Origin: DASVEE01 sp036399695
GTDB lineage: Bacteria; Acidobacteriota; Thermoanaerobaculia; Gp7-AA8
NCBI GenBank assembly: GCA_036399695.1
Contig: DASWMP010000234.1
Coordinates: 1 to 28,418 of the forward strand
DNA: 28,418 nt
Reading direction: 5' to 3'
Below are positions 1-8,202 of the stretch, piece by piece (position 1 is the first letter of the stretch; each line of letters opens with the position of its first letter). Both the position numbers and the translations under genes were made by a program. The notes beneath the pieces were generated by a model, which saw only the letters and a list, made by a program, of their open reading frames with translations, did no database searches and was not told where the DNA came from.

Positions 1-33
1 GGGCACCCGCGGGCACGCTGGCATTCAATGTGG

Positions 34-53
34 GACAGACACTCTTGTCTGTC
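34..53. repeat. 7-bp-stem palindrome (REP-like)
   Basis: GACAGAC and GTCTGTC are separated by a 6-base loop, giving a perfect 7-bp stem. It lies in the 147 bases before the end of the ferritin gene, where I see no gene. The architecture (short perfect stem, tiny loop, intergenic) resembles the GACGGACA palindromes near 18.59 and 23.05 kb, but the sequence differs. It could be a terminator-like or REP-type element; there is no T-run. Confidence 0.5.
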
Positions 54-147
54 TGCGCCCGCAGGCGCCGGTTTCTAGGCCATCAGAGTGTGTGCGCTCC
101 GTTTTGAGACACCCTCCGTTCGCCACCGCACTCCGAGACTAGATCAG

Positions 148-594
148 CTACTCGATCAGGCTGCGCACGTCGCCCGGACGGCGCAGCATCTTGTCCACCT
201 CGTAGGCGTGCGTTTCTTCCTGGTAGATCATCTGGCGGGCGTACTCCTCCAGCCAGACCGAGTGTCCTTCCACGATGGTCAGCAGGTCGCGATAGAGCTG
301 CATGCCGGCGCGCTCGTGCTCGAGCGACTCGCGAAGGATGTCGCCGATGTCGTGCTTGTGGGTCTCGAGCATCGGGCCGATGCCGAGGGACGGGTGCTCG
401 CCGAGCGACGTGATCATCTCGCCCGCCTGCTGCGCGTGCGTGAGCGATTCGGTGGCCTGCTCGCGCAGCCACGACACGATGGGGATGCGGTTGTAGCCGA
501 ACACCATCAGCGAATAGTGCGTGTAGCGGACCGCCCCGGCCAGCTCCATCTCCATGATCCGGTTCAGCAGACTGCAGACTTGTGACTTGTCCAT
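148..594 (-). CDS. bacterioferritin-like diiron protein
   Basis: This 148-residue protein should form a four-helix ferritin-like bundle that binds two irons, for iron storage or oxidation in the cytoplasm. Candidate ligands are E17 in helix A, E49 and H53 in helix B, E92 or E94 in helix C, and E126-x-x-H129 in helix D. The length matches Bfr (about 155). The second helix has Glu four residues before His rather than the three of E. coli Bfr, and the Met that binds haem next to that Glu is absent, so haem binding is not supported. The start is well placed: AAGGAG sits 6 bases upstream of the ATG. It is monocistronic and divergent from the M48 protease gene. A Dps or a generic ferritin-like protein are alternatives, but Bfr-like fits best. 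Confidence 0.88.
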   Translation of the reverse strand: MDKSQVCSLLNRIMEMELAGAVRYTHYSLMVFGYNRIPIVSWLREQATESLTHAQQAGEMITSLGEHPSLGIGPMLETHKHDIGDILRESLEHERAGMQLYRDLLTIVEGHSVWLEEYARQMIYQEETHAYEVDKMLRRPGDVRSLIE

Positions 595-616
595 ACGTGA
601 CTCCTTTTGAACGCGT

Positions 617-728
617 GGTCGGTGGTCAGTGGCCGGTAGTCAGTGGGGCGTGAGCGGTCCGTGCCCGCTGACCCTGACCACTCACTCCTCCTGGGCCCCG
701 GGCCCCGAGCCCCGATCCCTGCTCCTGA
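617..728. repeat. 7-bp-period intergenic repeat with opposed arms
   Basis: Between the divergent ferritin and M48 genes the sequence can be cut into consecutive 7-mers without losing phase: GGTCGGT, GGTCAGT, GGCCGGT, AGTCAGT on the left, then CGCTGAC, CCTGACC, ACTCACT and later GGCCCCG twice and AGCCCCG on the right. The left G-rich units are approximate reverse complements of the right C-rich ones, so a hairpin is possible. The array occupies most of the divergent promoter space. Confidence 0.7.
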
Positions 729-748
729 CATATCATCCTCAGCGACCT

Positions 749-2011
749 ATGCGCACGCTTTTGTTGGGACTTGCTGCCGTGGCCGTTGCCGCCGTCGTCG
801 TTGCCGTCACCGCGCAGCCGCGTGAGAAGGAGCCGCCTCCCGCCGGCGACAAACGGTTCGAGGTGCAGATCACGGACGAGATGCGGCGGCACAGCCGGAT
901 CGTCGATGCCCTCTACTTCGCCGGCGTCGCCTACACACTCGGCGTGGGGCTGCTCTTCCTGACGACCGGCCTGTCGCGGCGCATCCGCGATGCTTCCGCG
1001 CGCATCACCAGGAAGCCGTTTCTCGTCGCGATGCTCTACGTCGCCGCGTTCGTCGTCGTCACCGAGGTGCTGACGTTCCCGCTCGCGTACTACTCGGGCT
1101 TCGTCGTGCCGCATCAGTTCGACCTCACCACACAGTCGTTCGGTGCCTGGATGGGGGAGAACCTCAAGGGGCTGCTCGTCTCCATCGCGCTGAGCGCGCC
1201 CGCTGGGGCGCTGGCGATGTACGCAATGCGCCGCTTCAAACGCTGGTGGCTGCCGCTCTGGCTCGGGTCGATTCCCATCACGTTGCTGATGGTCGTCGTC
1301 CAGCCGGTGCTGCTCGACCCGCTCTTCAACAAATTCGAGCCGGTGCGCGATCAGGTGCTGCGCCAGAAGCTGCTCGACCTCGCGTCGAAGGCGGGCATCG
1401 AAGGGGGGCGCGTCTACCAGGTCGACAAGTCGAAGCAGACCAAGACGCTGAACGCCTACGTCAACGGCATCGGTCCGACGAACCGCATCGTCATGTGGGA
1501 CACGATCATCGCCCGCATGACCCACGACGAGCTCGAAGCCGTCATGGGTCATGAGATGGGGCACTACGTGATGAAGCACATGTGGAAGGGGCTGGGGGTC
1601 GGCCTCGTCACGATGCTCCTCACGTTCTTCCTCGGCCAGCAGGCCTTCGACCGTGTCTCCGAAGAGCGGAAGCGGCGTTGGGGCATCACCGGCGCGGGCG
1701 ATCCGGCCGCGCTGCCGCTGCTCATGCTCATCGGCTTCACGATCGGTTTCGTCTCGACGCCCGCGCTCGCTGCTTACTCACGCTCTCAGGAGCATGCGGC
1801 CGACATCTTCTCCCTCGAGCTGACGCACAAAAACGAAGCGTTCGCCACGGCCTTCGTCAAGCTCGCGGAGGACTCCAAGCGCGACCCGCGGCCGAGTGCA
1901 TTTCAAAAGTACTGGCGATACACGCACCCCCCCATCGCCGAGCGTATCCCCTTTGCGCTCAGCTACAAACCGTGGGAAAAAGGCGAACCGAATCAGTTGT
2001 GGGGGAAGTGA
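749..2011 (+). CDS. M48 family membrane metalloprotease (Ste24/CAAX prenyl protease type)
   Basis: This 420-residue zinc protease is embedded in the inner membrane. The Ste24 family cleaves CAAX-type or membrane substrates in eukaryotes; bacterial members probably act in membrane protein quality control. The zinc site is H268-E-M-G-H272 with the third ligand E348 in the SRSQEHAAD motif. Hydrophobic segments lie near residues 1-22, 53-73, 90-113, 143-160 and 168-186, with two more after the HExxH. The DPLFNKFEPV stretch before the catalytic domain is characteristic of Ste24 proteins. I start at the ATG followed by a hydrophobic N-terminus; an in-frame GTG at 629 would add 40 residues encoded by the 7-bp repeat and is unlikely. 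No clear ribosome binding site is visible; a TATCAT lies 12 bases before the start. Confidence 0.93.
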   Translation: MRTLLLGLAAVAVAAVVVAVTAQPREKEPPPAGDKRFEVQITDEMRRHSRIVDALYFAGVAYTLGVGLLFLTTGLSRRIRDASARITRKPFLVAMLYVAAFVVVTEVLTFPLAYYSGFVVPHQFDLTTQSFGAWMGENLKGLLVSIALSAPAGALAMYAMRRFKRWWLPLWLGSIPITLLMVVVQPVLLDPLFNKFEPVRDQVLRQKLLDLASKAGIEGGRVYQVDKSKQTKTLNAYVNGIGPTNRIVMWDTIIARMTHDELEAVMGHEMGHYVMKHMWKGLGVGLVTMLLTFFLGQQAFDRVSEERKRRWGITGAGDPAALPLLMLIGFTIGFVSTPALAAYSRSQEHAADIFSLELTHKNEAFATAFVKLAEDSKRDPRPSAFQKYWRYTHPPIAERIPFALSYKPWEKGEPNQLWGK

Positions 2012-2056
2012 TTTCGCGGTCTGTACGTGGCGGTGGAGAGTAGCCGGCTCCACTGC

Positions 2057-2110
2057 CCAACCGCGAGCGCGAAGCGCGTACCGCCAACCGCGAGCGCGCA
2101 GCGCGTACTG
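2057..2110. repeat. 27-bp tandem repeat, two copies
   Basis: Two nearly identical 27-bp units lie back to back (2057-2083 and 2084-2110) between the convergent M48 and cyclic-nucleotide-binding genes. Each has the core CGCGAGCGCG-A/C-AGCGCGTAC, which is itself GCGC-rich and partly self-complementary. A terminator role for the convergent pair is possible but no T-run follows. Confidence 0.75.
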
Positions 2111-2118
2111 GTGTTCGG

Positions 2119-2553
2119 TCAGACCCGCCGCGCCGTATCGCGCAGCCGCTCGACGAGCAGCTCGCACATCGCCACGGCGAACTTCGCCAGGAGCTGAGGC
2201 TCGAATGCCAGCGCCTCGCTCAGCGACTTCCGGTCCCACACCCGTACCTGCGCGTCTTCCCCGGCGCGCACCGAGACCGTCCGCGGCGAGTCGTCGATGA
2301 ACGAGACTTCGCCGAGCACGTCCCCCGGCCCGACCGTCGCCACGACCGTCGAACGTCCATCGCGCATGGCCAGAATGTCGAGATGCCCATCCTCGATCGC
2401 GTACAGCGTGGAGTCCGTTTCCCCGGCCGTGATGAGGTAGTTCTCCGCCGCCACGCTCCGCAGCTCCCCGATCCGCTCGATGCGCGTGCGCTCCTCGTCC
2501 GTGAAGTAACGAAACAGCGGATGGTCGGACTGGATGGGAAAAAGCGTGTTCAT
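2119..2553 (-). CDS. cyclic nucleotide-binding domain protein without output domain
   Basis: This 144-residue protein is essentially one CAP-type cyclic nucleotide-binding beta-roll followed by C-terminal helices. Typical landmarks are the LFRYFTDEERTRIE entry helix, the ENYLITAGETDSTLYAIEDGHLDI strands and the phosphate-binding cassette GPGDVLGEVSFIDDSPRTVSVRA (G-E-x-x-x-x-x-x-x-R-T/S). No helix-turn-helix follows, so it is probably a sensor subunit or acts by protein contact rather than as a CRP-like repressor or activator. The ATG at 2553 is preferred because a promoter-like pair ends 6 bases before it, implying a leaderless transcript; an in-frame TTG at 2589 falls on the -35 element itself. 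Convergent with the M48 gene. Confidence 0.85.
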   Translation of the reverse strand: MNTLFPIQSDHPLFRYFTDEERTRIERIGELRSVAAENYLITAGETDSTLYAIEDGHLDILAMRDGRSTVVATVGPGDVLGEVSFIDDSPRTVSVRAGEDAQVRVWDRKSLSEALAFEPQLLAKFAVAMCELLVERLRDTARRV

Positions 2554-2559
2554 GAGGAG

Positions 2560-2589
2560 CTTATAAAGGGTGAGGGGGTGAATGTTCAA
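2560..2589 (-). promoter_or_regulatory. sigma70-like promoter giving a probable leaderless mRNA
   Basis: Read on the minus strand: TTGAAC (2589-2584), an 18-base spacer, then TATAAG (2565-2560). Only six bases, CTCCTC, separate the -10 from the ATG at 2553. There is no Shine-Dalgarno. The promoter separates this gene from the upstream, same-strand secreted protein gene ending at 2620. Confidence 0.55.
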
Positions 2590-2619
2590 TAGGACGGGTG
2601 GTCCTCGCGATCGACTCTG

Positions 2620-4743
2620 CTACTGGCGCAGATCGAGCTCCGCCACCGATCCCGGTGCGACCGTGACCTCGCGGCAGCGCGTCTCGACGCACGCGCGATA
2701 GACGCCGGCGGAGACGCGCGGAAGGTCCAGCGACGTCGCACCCGGAAGGGCGCCTGTGCCTTGACTGCGTGCCCATTCCAGGAGATCCGAATCGAAGAGT
2801 CGCTGGCCGTTTTGCGCGAGCGTGGCGTGCACTCGGCCGATGCCCAGCAGGCGGAGGGTTCCGCCTTCGGTCGGCACATGCAGCACGACTTCGCGACCGT
2901 CGACCGGCACGTCGAACGCGCGGAGCGCGTGCCCCGGCGGCATGACCGTGACCGTGGCCGTGCGCGTCCCCTCCGGCACGTCGGCCGCGAAGTTCCCTTC
3001 GAGATCGGTCGTGACGCGGGAGTAATAGACGGGCGCCACGGACTGAATGCTGACGAGTGCCCCGGCGACGGCGCCACGCAGGGAGACGACTCGTCCGGTC
3101 AAGGCCGTCAGAGGCTGCAGACGAAGCTCCACGTCCGGCGGCTGGGCATCGTCGGCGATTGTCACCACGACCTCCTTCGTCATCCGCAGCTTTCCTTCAG
3201 TGCGGAGCTGGCCCAGCAGACGGAACGTGCCGGGTGGGACGCCGAGGAGAGCGAAGCGGCCGTCCGGCCCGGTGTGGGCGAAGATGCCCGCGGGTGTATC
3301 GAGCATGACGCGCGCCTTCGCCACAGGCGTCCCTCGCTCATCGACGACGACGCCCTCGAGACGGCCTGATGGCAACTCCAGTACTACCTTCGCGACGCCC
3401 TCTTTCGGTTCGACGAGCACCTGCAGGCGCGTCACGAGGCCGGGCTCCACTTCCGCTTCCACGTTCCACTCGCCGGCGCGCGGCAGCACGGCCGCGAACT
3501 GCCCGTCGGCATCCGAACGCGTCTCCATGTGGTCGAGGCCGAAGCGGCCGCCGAACCAGAGCTTCGCCGCGACCGGGCGGTCCGCACGCCGAACCTCGCC
3601 CGTCACCCTGATGAGATCGAGCCGGATCCGTGCGGGTGGAGCGTCGGCGGACGCAAAGGTCAGCCGCTCCGTCTTCAACGGATTATCCAATGCGTCGCTG
3701 ACGGTGATGTCGAACACGCCGGGCGTCTGGTCATCGAAGCGCACCGCGCCCCGCTCGTCGGCGGTTGCATTCAACAGGGTGTCGTCTTCTCTGGTGACGG
3801 CGACATGCCACGGGCGGTCCAGCCAGTCTGCCGGAGGATCGATTTCGATGCGCAGGGGAATTGGCCGTTGCAGGACGAGCAGCGGCTGAATTGCGACTTC
3901 GGCATCGCGAAAGACTTCCACCGGCTGCAGCACCGCCGGCGCGAATCCGTGCATCTCGGCGAGGACGGCATACGAACCGGCTTCGATGCCGCTGAGCTGG
4001 AAGAAGCCATTCGCCGAAACGGCCGCCGTGGCGACGGGACGCTGCAGCCGCTCGCGGAGCAATGGATCGGCCGAGCGGGAGACGAGACGCGTCAGCTTCA
4101 CCCGCGCGTTCGCCGGCTTGCTCTTGTCGGCGGTACGCACCCAGCCGGCCACGGAGCTGCCGCGGTGCAGCGTCAGAACGCCGAGCTTGCGCACACCGCC
4201 GCGTGCGACCTCCACGTCCCAGCGGTAATGAGGAACGAAGCCGCTCGCGCGGATGGCCAGATCGAGCGGACCGGTGGCCGGAACGTCGCAGTGCCAGCGC
4301 CGTTCGCGGTCCACCGCACAATCGATCGTTGCTCCTCGGGGAAGGTCCGAAGGTGTGCTTCGGGGGAGTTGCTCCAACGTGACGGTGAGCTTTTCGGGCA
4401 GCTTCTGCTGCTCGCCGGCAAGCTTCAGCGTCCCCTCCAGCCGGCCCGTAGGCCACGTGCGGAGCGGGATGACGAGCGATCCCTCGCCAGCCTCGACGAG
4501 GAACAGCTCGCGGTGCACCCACCAACCATCGAGAGTGCCGGAGACGATCCAGCGGCTGCCCACCGGAAGCTGCGCTTCCTTGCCCGCGTCCACTTCGACG
4601 ACCTGTTCGGGATCGGTCGCGGAAGTCAGGGCCAGCATGCCCGCCGGTGTGCCGCTCACGACCGGCTGCAACTCGACCCGCACGGCGCGCGCCGGCAGGT
4701 CGACCGCCGTCGTGAGCAGGATCGCGGCAATGAGAGCGAGCAT
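2620..4743 (-). CDS. large secreted protein with carboxypeptidase-regulatory-like domains
   Basis: This 707-residue protein begins with a hydrophobic signal sequence (MLALIAAILLTTAV..ARA). It is then built of repeated immunoglobulin-like beta-sandwich modules of the carboxypeptidase regulatory-like type. The clearest modules carry G-x-V-x-(7-10)-A-x-V and D-x-x-G-x-F motifs: GSSVAGWVRT...GFFQLSGIEAGSYAV, RLEGVVVDERGTPVAKARV...DGRFALLGVPPGTFRL, and LTGRVVSLRGAVAGALV...EGNFAADVPEGT. Such modules act in extracellular adhesion or as add-ons to outer-membrane proteins. No catalytic domain is recognisable. The reading frame is open up to 4968, and M at 4848 is an alternative, but only 4743 puts the hydrophobic segment at the N-terminus. 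No good ribosome binding site precedes it, so the start is uncertain. Confidence 0.75.
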   Translation of the reverse strand: MLALIAAILLTTAVDLPARAVRVELQPVVSGTPAGMLALTSATDPEQVVEVDAGKEAQLPVGSRWIVSGTLDGWWVHRELFLVEAGEGSLVIPLRTWPTGRLEGTLKLAGEQQKLPEKLTVTLEQLPRSTPSDLPRGATIDCAVDRERRWHCDVPATGPLDLAIRASGFVPHYRWDVEVARGGVRKLGVLTLHRGSSVAGWVRTADKSKPANARVKLTRLVSRSADPLLRERLQRPVATAAVSANGFFQLSGIEAGSYAVLAEMHGFAPAVLQPVEVFRDAEVAIQPLLVLQRPIPLRIEIDPPADWLDRPWHVAVTREDDTLLNATADERGAVRFDDQTPGVFDITVSDALDNPLKTERLTFASADAPPARIRLDLIRVTGEVRRADRPVAAKLWFGGRFGLDHMETRSDADGQFAAVLPRAGEWNVEAEVEPGLVTRLQVLVEPKEGVAKVVLELPSGRLEGVVVDERGTPVAKARVMLDTPAGIFAHTGPDGRFALLGVPPGTFRLLGQLRTEGKLRMTKEVVVTIADDAQPPDVELRLQPLTALTGRVVSLRGAVAGALVSIQSVAPVYYSRVTTDLEGNFAADVPEGTRTATVTVMPPGHALRAFDVPVDGREVVLHVPTEGGTLRLLGIGRVHATLAQNGQRLFDSDLLEWARSQGTGALPGATSLDLPRVSAGVYRACVETRCREVTVAPGSVAELDLRQ

Positions 4744-4889
4744 TAGAAGAGGTGCAGCACCTGCGGAGCCTTCGTCTCCTGGTCCTTCGTCACGGCCGGT
4801 TTCACTTGCGCCGCGCTTTGACGGCGTGACGACAGTGTAGAGGCACATCCCTCCGGTATCGAAACACGAGTTTCGCCTACTCCGAAGTG

Positions 4890-5253
4890 ATCCGGGTGGC
4901 CTCCAGACGAGTATGAAATCGTTTTGGAGTGATCGGAAATCGGTTTTGAGTGTTCCGAGTATCCTCAAACCGAGAATCGATCACTCAAAAACGAATTTCA
5001 GTGTCCTCCAGACGAGAATCGATCGCTCAAAAACGATTTCGGATCACTCAAAACCGATTCCGCATGACTCCCAGACGATCTGGCGTCAGTCGGGACTGAT
5101 TTCACATCAGTCAAAAAGGATGTCAGATCACTCCAGGCTGATTTCGCATCACTCGAAAAGCGATTCGCATCAGTCGAAAAGCAATTCGCATCACTCGAAA
5201 AGCGATTCGCATCACTCGCAAAGCGATTCGCATCGCTCCGCGATCGAACGCCA
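4890..5253. repeat. degenerate 21-bp tandem array, possibly a decayed coiled-coil gene
   Basis: The 590 bases between 4744 and 5335 hold no confident gene. From about 4910 to 5253 the sequence divides into 21-bp units, strongly diverged at the left and nearly identical at the right (unit near CATCACTCGAAAAGCGATTC, at 5147-5251). On the plus strand the frame starting at 5149 reads FASLEKR, FASVEKQ, FASLEKR, FASLAKR, FASLRDR, a perfect a/d coiled-coil heptad, and the pattern extends left to the diverged units (FTSVKKD, VRSLQAD). A TGA at 5065 interrupts it and no start codon or ribosome binding site is seen. A second plus frame (4913-5317) is open but low-complexity (S, H, K). I read the locus as a repeat or a broken coiled-coil gene. 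Confidence 0.7.
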
Positions 5254-5335
5254 ACACCTGCCGAGCTCCGTTACTTCGTCCAGGACCTCGAGGCCGCACT
5301 CGTCGGCGAACGCGTAAGCTCTTCACGCACCGGTG

Positions 5336-5905
5336 CTAATCCCAACGGACCAGCCATTCGCAGTGCGCGGCTCCTTTGGCGAAGCATTGGGTCTGGCGGA
5401 CCTGCAGGTTCTTCACCTTCGTCATCTCGGCGAGGCGTTCGATCCAGCCGGTCATGCGGGAGCAGCCGGCGAGCTCCGAGGGGAAGTCCAGCAGGGCGAT
5501 GCGGGCGCCGAAGTGGGTCTGGTCCTGCACCTGGAGCGTGCCGCTGTTGTAGACGGAGGTCCACATCTGAGAGGCCTTGGACAGCAGCGCGGTCGGGGTC
5601 AGCACCAGGGCGAAGTAGCGGTAGATGCCCTGGACGGCGTCGTCGGCGGCTTCGCGGCCGGCGCGGCGGGCGAACTCTTCGAGCGGCTCGCCGGCTGCTT
5701 TGGCGGCCTCTTCGGTGAAGCGGTTGAGCATGTGCACCGGCACGGATTCGTTGATCAGCAGTGGCGCGCGGAAGCGCGTCGCGTACTCCGGCGGGAGGCA
5801 GCTCAGCACCGATTCCCGCTGTGCCGGCGTCAGCGTTCCGGCGATGAATTTCTGCAGGCTCCGCGCGGGAGAACCCTTCACCGTGACACTCTCATCTCGA
5901 GTCAT
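5336..5905 (-). CDS. uncharacterised protein with a V4R-like C-terminus
   Basis: This 189-residue soluble protein is mostly helical at the N-terminus (LNRFTEEAAKAAGEPLEEFARRAGREAADDAVQGIYRYF). It ends in a segment CFAKGAAHCEWLVRWD, with two cysteines spaced C-x7-C. That ending resembles V4R/haem-NO-binding-type small-molecule sensor domains and the DUF2378-type proteins common in myxobacteria, in which a short two-domain protein folds similarly. The identification is tentative and I assign no function. The start at 5905 is favoured over upstream codons because GGAGG lies 5 bases before it. It is divergent from tkt with an 80-base gap. Confidence 0.72.
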   Translation of the reverse strand: MTRDESVTVKGSPARSLQKFIAGTLTPAQRESVLSCLPPEYATRFRAPLLINESVPVHMLNRFTEEAAKAAGEPLEEFARRAGREAADDAVQGIYRYFALVLTPTALLSKASQMWTSVYNSGTLQVQDQTHFGARIALLDFPSELAGCSRMTGWIERLAEMTKVKNLQVRQTQCFAKGAAHCEWLVRWD

Positions 5906-5949
5906 CACTGCCTCCACCCACACCCCCCGGGTCAACCGAATGCCACGAG

Positions 5950-5980
5950 TATAATCCGCTTCCTTTGACGGGTAGGAGGG
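5950..5980 (+). promoter_or_regulatory. -10 box and ribosome binding site of tkt
   Basis: A perfect TATAAT lies at 5950-5955 and a strong AGGAGGG at 5974-5980, five bases before the tkt ATG. No convincing -35 is present 16-18 bases upstream. Confidence 0.55.
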
Positions 5981-5985
5981 CATTC

Positions 5986-8115
5986 ATGGAAGACGAATCA
6001 CGCACGCCGCAGCCGGGCAGCACCGCAGCCGAAGGGGCGGCCGCCATCTCCGTGGCCGAGGCGAGCAACGAACCGGCGGTCGGAAAGAAGGACCGGCTCG
6101 AAGAGCACTGCGTCAACACGATCCGTTTTCTGGCCGTCGACGCCGTCGAGCAGGCCCACTCCGGCCACCCCGGCACCCCCATGGGCATGGCCGACATGGC
6201 CTTCGTCCTCTGGACCGAATTCCTCCGCCACGATCCGCTCGACCCGCACTGGAAGAACCGCGACCGTTTCATCCTCTCGGCCGGTCACGCGTCGATGCTG
6301 ATCTACTCGCTGCTCCACCTCACCGGTTACCCGGACATGACGCTGGACGAGCTCCGGAACTTCCGCCAGTGGGGCTCGCGCACGGCCGGCCATCCGGAGT
6401 ACGGCCACGCCACCGGCATCGAGACGACGACCGGGCCGCTCGGCCAGGGCTTCGCGCACGGCGTCGGGATGGCGCTCGCGCAGAAGATGCTCGCCGCCCG
6501 CTTCAACGGCGCCGATGTGTTCAAGCCGGTGGACCACTACATCTACGCGATCTGCTCCGACGGCGACCTGATGGAAGGCATCAGCTACGAGGCCGCCTCG
6601 ATCGCCGGGCACCTCGGCCTCGGCAACCTGATCTACCTCTACGACGACAACAACATCTCCATCGAAGGGGAGACGCGTCTCGCGTTCTCCGAGGATGTGA
6701 AGAAGCGCTTCGACGCGGCGGGCTGGCACGTGCAGTCCATCGACGGCCATGACCGCAACGCCATCCGCAAGGCCATCAAGAAAGCGCAGAAGGAAACGGA
6801 TCGCCCGTCGATGATCGTCTGCAAGACCATCATCGGCTGGGGCAGCCCGAAGTTCCACGGCACGGCGCGCGCGCACGGCGAGCCGCTCGGTGCCGATGAG
6901 GTGAAGGCGACGAAGGCCGCTCTCGGCTGGCCGGCCGAGCCGACGTTCCTTGTCACGGAGGACGTCCGCGCCGAGTTCGAGCGCCGCACCAGGAAGCTCT
7001 CGCGCGAGCGGAAGAAGTGGGAGAAGGAGCACGACGCCTGGCGTCAGCGCAATCCGGAGCTGGCGGAGCAGTGGGACATCTACTGGTCGCACCGTCTGCC
7101 CGAGGGATATGAGACTTCCCTCATCGAAGCGGCCAAATCGGACAAGGCCATCGCCACGCGCGCGCTGTCCGGGCAGGTCATCCAGCGCCTCGCCGCGATC
7201 GCGCCGTTCGTCGTCGGCGGCTCGGCCGATCTCGCGCCGTCCACCAACACGCTGGTGAAGGACGCGGGCAGCATCGAGCGGGCGAAAGGGGCGGAGAAGA
7301 AGCTGCCGTCGGACGACGTCTTCGCCGGGCGCAACCTCCACTTCGGCATCCGCGAGCACGCCATGGGGGCGATCCTCAACGGCCTGACGCTGTACGGCTC
7401 GTGGCGCGCATACGGCGCGACGTTCCTCATCTTCAGCGATTACATGCGCCCGGCGGTCCGTCTGGCGGCGCTGATGAACATCCCGACGATCTTCATCTAC
7501 ACGCACGACTCGGTCTTCCTCGGCGAAGACGGCCCGACGCACCAGCCGGTCGAGCAGCTCGCGTCGCTGCGTCTCATCCCGAATCTCACGCTCTTCCGCC
7601 CCGCTTCCGGACCGGAGGTGGCGATGTCGTGGGCGTGGGCGGTCGGCGAAGCGAAGGGCCCGACGCTCATCGTGCTGACGCGCCAGAAGCTCGATGCGCT
7701 GCCGCACGGAAGCGCGTTCGAGCCGAAGGACGTCTGGCGCGGCGCGTACGTGCTGGACGGCTTCACCGAAGGGGACCTGACGATCGTGGCCACCGGCTCG
7801 GAAGTGCCGCTGGCGGTAAAGACGGCCGAGCTGCTGCGCGGCGAAGGGGTGCAGGCGCGCGTCGTGTCGGCGCCGAGTCTCGATCTGTTCGACGCCCAAC
7901 CCGCGGAGTATCAGGACCGGGTGCTGGGTGACCGTGACCGCCTGGCTTGTCTTGAAGCCGGGCGCTCGGACGGCTGGTACCGCTACGCGGGACGCAAGGC
8001 ACTGGTGATCGGCATCGACCGATTTGGGGCATCTGCGCCGTATGAGGTGATCGCGGAGCATCTCGGCTTCACGCCCGAGAAGGTGGCGGAACGCATTCGC
8101 GCATGGCGGCAATAG
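5986..8115 (+). CDS. tkt: transketolase
   Basis: This 709-residue thiamine-diphosphate enzyme moves two-carbon ketol units between sugar phosphates in the non-oxidative pentose phosphate (or Calvin) pathway. All landmark blocks are present in order: GHPGTPMGMADMAFVLW, the GDGDLMEGISYEAASIAGH pyrophosphate/Mg site with DDNNISIEG, IGWGSPKFHGTARAHGEPLG, the GSADLAPSTNT opening of the pyrimidine-binding domain, the catalytic FGIREHAMGAI glutamate, and DSVFLGEDGPTHQPVEQLASLR for substrate phosphate. It is slightly longer than the usual 660-670, from an acidic N-terminal extension of about 40 residues and charged linkers around residues 325-360. Start is fixed by AGGAGGG. It heads a run of three same-strand genes; the next starts 6 bases after its stop. 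Confidence 0.97.
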   Translation: MEDESRTPQPGSTAAEGAAAISVAEASNEPAVGKKDRLEEHCVNTIRFLAVDAVEQAHSGHPGTPMGMADMAFVLWTEFLRHDPLDPHWKNRDRFILSAGHASMLIYSLLHLTGYPDMTLDELRNFRQWGSRTAGHPEYGHATGIETTTGPLGQGFAHGVGMALAQKMLAARFNGADVFKPVDHYIYAICSDGDLMEGISYEAASIAGHLGLGNLIYLYDDNNISIEGETRLAFSEDVKKRFDAAGWHVQSIDGHDRNAIRKAIKKAQKETDRPSMIVCKTIIGWGSPKFHGTARAHGEPLGADEVKATKAALGWPAEPTFLVTEDVRAEFERRTRKLSRERKKWEKEHDAWRQRNPELAEQWDIYWSHRLPEGYETSLIEAAKSDKAIATRALSGQVIQRLAAIAPFVVGGSADLAPSTNTLVKDAGSIERAKGAEKKLPSDDVFAGRNLHFGIREHAMGAILNGLTLYGSWRAYGATFLIFSDYMRPAVRLAALMNIPTIFIYTHDSVFLGEDGPTHQPVEQLASLRLIPNLTLFRPASGPEVAMSWAWAVGEAKGPTLIVLTRQKLDALPHGSAFEPKDVWRGAYVLDGFTEGDLTIVATGSEVPLAVKTAELLRGEGVQARVVSAPSLDLFDAQPAEYQDRVLGDRDRLACLEAGRSDGWYRYAGRKALVIGIDRFGASAPYEVIAEHLGFTPEKVAERIRAWRQ

Positions 8116-8121
8116 GACGGG

Positions 8122-8202
8122 ATGGGACCTATGGGACCTATGTTGATTCGTATGCGCACATTCGTCCCATTGGTTCTATTCGTCCTATGTGTCCCATCGT
8201 TC
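8122..8202. repeat. 9-bp-period repeat overlapping a signal peptide
   Basis: ATGGGACCT is repeated in tandem at the start of the gene, and after about 30 bases units such as CGTCCCATT, GGTTCTATT, CGTCCTATG and TGTCCCATC follow in the same 9-bp period but in the complementary sense. The left and right arms can pair. Because 9 is a multiple of 3 the array stays in frame and supplies the initial MGPMGPM and part of the hydrophobic signal-peptide core. A sister array is at 10751-10795. Confidence 0.6.

Noticed and set aside
629..748. Upstream GTG-started extension of the M48 protease.
   Set aside because: The extra residues are translated 7-bp repeat; the hydrophobic N-terminus begins at 749.
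2042..2300. Arg/Ala-rich small frames around the 27-bp repeat.
   Set aside because: Shadows of the cyclic-nucleotide-binding gene and the repeat; no start signals.
4890..5253. CRISPR array.
   Set aside because: Units are contiguous 21-bp tandem copies without unique spacers and no cas genes are present.
4913..5317. Open plus-strand frame of 134 codons over the 21-bp array, rich in Ser, His and Lys.
   Set aside because: No ribosome binding site and low-complexity product; the coiled-coil frame is better supported, and the openness follows from the repeat unit lacking stops.
5123..5326. Minus-strand frame of 67 codons with repeated MRIAFRV units.
   Set aside because: Product of reading the same tandem DNA backwards; no ribosome binding site and no plausible fold.
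5998..8112. Long antisense frame over tkt.
   Set aside because: Typical of high-GC coding DNA; the sense frame has all transketolase motifs.
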